Notes under the pieces: generated by a model | Seen by the model: the letters and a program-made list of their open reading frames with translations, nothing else | What the model was told of the DNA's origin: nothing | Database searches by the model: none | Shown: positions 4,597-5,310 of the stretch, in pieces | Layout of the letters: each line of letters starts with the position of its first letter | How positions within the stretch are numbered: the first letter of the stretch is position 1 | Made by a program: the position numbers and the translations under genes | DNA from: Thermaerobacter marianensis | GTDB lineage: Bacteria; Bacillota; Sulfobacillia; DYIH01 | Reading direction: 5' to 3' | Length of the DNA stretch: 5,310 nucleotides | NCBI GenBank assembly: GCA_020723785.1 | Contig: DYIH01000127.1 | Coordinates: 1-5,310, forward strand

Positions 4597-4719
4597 TCAT
4601 TGTATCATCTTCGACCCCTTGTTGCAGCCGGCCCTGATCCACAACCAGTCGCGCAGGCTGGGCGGCAGGTTGTGCGACAGTCCCATTAACCAGGCGCATA
4701 ATCCGTGTCCCTGCCGCAT
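4597..4719 (-). CDS. Possible 40-residue protein of unknown function
   Basis: An ATG-to-TGA frame encodes 40 residues beginning MRQGHGLCAW and ending CNKGSKMIQ. It is rich in tryptophan and leucine in the middle (LSHNLPPSLRDWLWIRAG) and then turns basic. About three quarters of its codons end in G or C, as in the real genes here; the overlapping second frame on this strand is nearer to even. Against it: GAGG lies only 2 bases before the ATG, too close to be a good ribosome-binding site; the frame overlaps a long hairpin whose pairing could itself explain the base pattern; and a candidate Nudix promoter lies at its 3' end. I do not recognise the family. Translation could also start at the in-frame ATG at 4686, which also lacks a ribosome-binding site. 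Confidence 0.28.
   Translation of the reverse strand: MRQGHGLCAWLMGLSHNLPPSLRDWLWIRAGCNKGSKMIQ
4599..4627 (-). promoter_or_regulatory. Candidate extended -10 promoter for the Nudix gene
   Basis: On the minus strand TGATACAAT (4607-4599) is an extended -10 element with TACAAT matching five of six consensus bases. The hexamer at the 17-base spacing, CTGCAA (4627-4622), matches only three of six bases of TTGACA, which extended -10 promoters tolerate. The leader to the TTG start would be about 75 bases. Confidence 0.35.
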
Positions 4720-4723
4720 AACC
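4668..4723. repeat. Long imperfect inverted repeat (TTGTGCGA copy 3)
   Basis: GGTTGTGCGACAG (4668-4680) pairs with CTGCCGCATAACC (4711-4723): 11 Watson-Crick pairs, one G-U wobble and one A-C mismatch around a 30-base loop. It is the longest stem in the window. The left arm contains TTGTGCGA; the right arm and the next 14 bases (4716-4737) are repeated at 959-980. Read on the minus strand, the right arm is followed by a related GATTATGCGCCTGG. It could be an RNA structure or two facing binding sites. Confidence 0.5.
4674..4702 (+). promoter_or_regulatory. Candidate sigma-A promoter for tldD
   Basis: GCGACA (4674-4679; four of six bases of TTGACA) and CATAAT (4697-4702; five of six of TATAAT) are separated by exactly 17 bases. 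It is the best plus-strand pair in the spacer. It would give a leader of about 155 bases containing the hairpins at 4753-4848. The -35 falls within the left arm of the inverted repeat at 4668-4680. Confidence 0.35.
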
Positions 4724-4752
4724 TCGGTCGCGGAGCGTTGAGACAAGCCGGG

Positions 4753-4814
4753 AGGATTCGTCGGGCCGGCGGCGAATCCTTGGAAGGAAGCTGCCAAGGT
4801 CGGCCGGGCCTTGG
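4753..4814 (+). promoter_or_regulatory. Chain of alternative hairpins in the tldD leader
   Basis: AGGATTCG (4753-4760) pairs with CGAATCCT (4773-4780). CCTTGG (4778-4783) pairs with CCAAGG (4794-4799), which can instead pair with CCTTGG (4809-4814). The three stems overlap, so neighbouring ones cannot form together, as in attenuator-type leaders. A further GATTC/GAATC pair lies at 4831-4848, and AGGATTCG recurs at 4829-4836. No T-tract follows any stem, and no known riboswitch is recognised; high GC content makes chance stems likely. Confidence 0.3.
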
Positions 4815-4864
4815 GGTCCCACCGGATCAGGATTCGGCGGGCGGAATCGGGGGTCGGGAGCGGC

Positions 4865-5310
4865 TTGGAGAGCCTGCTGACAGAGCTGGTGCGCGGCCGG
4901 GAGGCCGATTACCTGGAAATCCGCTTGGAGGAGACCCGCGCGACACGCATCGAATTCCGCGGGCCGGTGCTGGAGACGGTCGGGCAGGCGGTGGACTGCG
5001 GCGGCAACGTCCGCGCCCTGGTCGGCGCCGGCTGGGGCTTCGTCTCCTTCAACCGGCTGGAGGACCTGGAGGCCAAGGTGGACCTGGCCATCCGCCAGGC
5101 CCGCCTGTCGGCCGACGCGGGCGAGCCGGTGCGGCTGGCCCCGGCGCCGGTGGTGCGCGACCGGGTCGTCCCGGCGCTGAAGCGCGACCCGCGCCGGGTG
5201 AGCCTGGCGGAGAAGAAGGACCTGCTCCAGGGCTACAACGAGCGCGTCCTTTCCTCCGGCCGCCGCGTCACCAGTTCGTCGGTACGCTACTTCGACCGCT
5301 GCACGCGGCT
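4865..5310 (+). CDS. tldD: TldD-family metallopeptidase, N-terminal part (cut by window end)
   Basis: The first 148 codons are present and the frame is open at the window edge; full TldD proteins have about 450-480 residues. TldD/TldE (PmbA) proteins form a heterodimeric zinc metallopeptidase that degrades unfolded peptides and in some bacteria processes modified peptides. Seen here is the typical N-terminal domain: ADYLEIRLEETRATRIEFR (14-32), then GGNVRALVGAGWGFVSFNRLEDLE (46-69), followed by the AIRQAR helix (75-80). The zinc-binding HExxxH-type region would lie beyond the window, so activity cannot be judged. The frame is open from 4742 without ATG or GTG; TTG at 4865 gives MESLLTELVRGREADYLEIR, which fits family starts, with GGGAG 4 bases and GGGGG about 11 bases upstream. 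TTG at 4811 is a weaker option. TldD versus its close paralogue TldE is not fully decided from this part; it reads as TldD. Confidence 0.82.
   Translation, partial: MESLLTELVRGREADYLEIRLEETRATRIEFRGPVLETVGQAVDCGGNVRALVGAGWGFVSFNRLEDLEAKVDLAIRQARLSADAGEPVRLAPAPVVRDRVVPALKRDPRRVSLAEKKDLLQGYNERVLSSGRRVTSSSVRYFDRCTR

Larger units (their letters stand above)
4517..4864. other. Divergent intergenic region between the Nudix and tldD genes
   Basis: These 348 bases separate the minus-strand Nudix gene from the plus-strand tldD gene. They hold candidate promoters in both directions, a 13-bp imperfect hairpin (4668-4723), a possible 40-codon minus-strand ORF (4597-4719), a small inverted repeat CGCGA-N6-TCGCG in the Nudix leader (4563-4578), and several overlapping inverted repeats before tldD (4753-4848). 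Each is listed separately; some of the readings exclude each other. Confidence 0.6.

Noticed and set aside
4520..4822. 100-codon minus-strand frame in the Nudix upstream region
   Set aside because: Third-position G/C is near even, unlike the genes here; there is no ribosome-binding site and no recognised motif.
4668..4864. T-box or known riboswitch before tldD
   Set aside because: No T-box core motif, no terminator with a T-tract and no riboswitch consensus that I recognise.

Overview
The window looks like chromosomal DNA of a high-GC, spore-forming member of the Firmicutes (Clostridia-like). The reasons are an alpha/beta-type small acid-soluble spore protein (SASP) gene with a strong AGGAGG ribosome-binding site, promoter-like sequences that fit sporulation sigma factors, frequent GTG and TTG starts, and a strong G/C third-position bias. 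The cytochrome c maturation genes suggest an anaerobe that makes c-type cytochromes. I cannot name the genus from sequence alone.

Layout. Six confident genes lie on the minus strand and one, cut by the window edge, on the plus strand. Reading the minus strand in transcription order from the right: a Nudix hydrolase (4516-4088), a CcmF/CcsA-type heme-handling membrane protein (4045-3065), a second membrane protein that resembles the C-terminal part of CcmF (2973-2347), and a ComB-type 2-phosphosulfolactate phosphatase (2339-1563). Gaps of 42, 91 and 7 bases make these a plausible operon. Two further minus-strand genes appear to have their own promoters: the SASP gene (1365-1060) behind a sigma-G-like promoter, and a membrane-anchored SurA-N-like protein (816-166) behind an AT-rich, sigma-H-like promoter. 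On the plus strand, the N-terminal third of a TldD-family metallopeptidase begins at 4865 and runs off the end.

How the genes fit together. The two membrane proteins together carry equivalents of all four histidines known to matter in CcmF, so I read them as a CcmF-like cytochrome c heme lyase split into two genes. ComB makes sulfolactate in known pathways, and sulfolactate is a spore constituent in Bacillus; its position directly upstream of a SASP gene is suggestive but not proof of a spore role. The SurA-N protein is probably an extracytoplasmic chaperone.

Non-coding structure. The octamer TTGTGCGA occurs five times, four of them in intergenic DNA and one over a start codon. The 348-base divergent spacer between the Nudix and tldD genes holds a long imperfect hairpin, candidate promoters on both strands, a possible 40-residue ORF and a chain of mutually exclusive hairpins before tldD. 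I saw no tRNA, rRNA, CRISPR array or insertion sequence.
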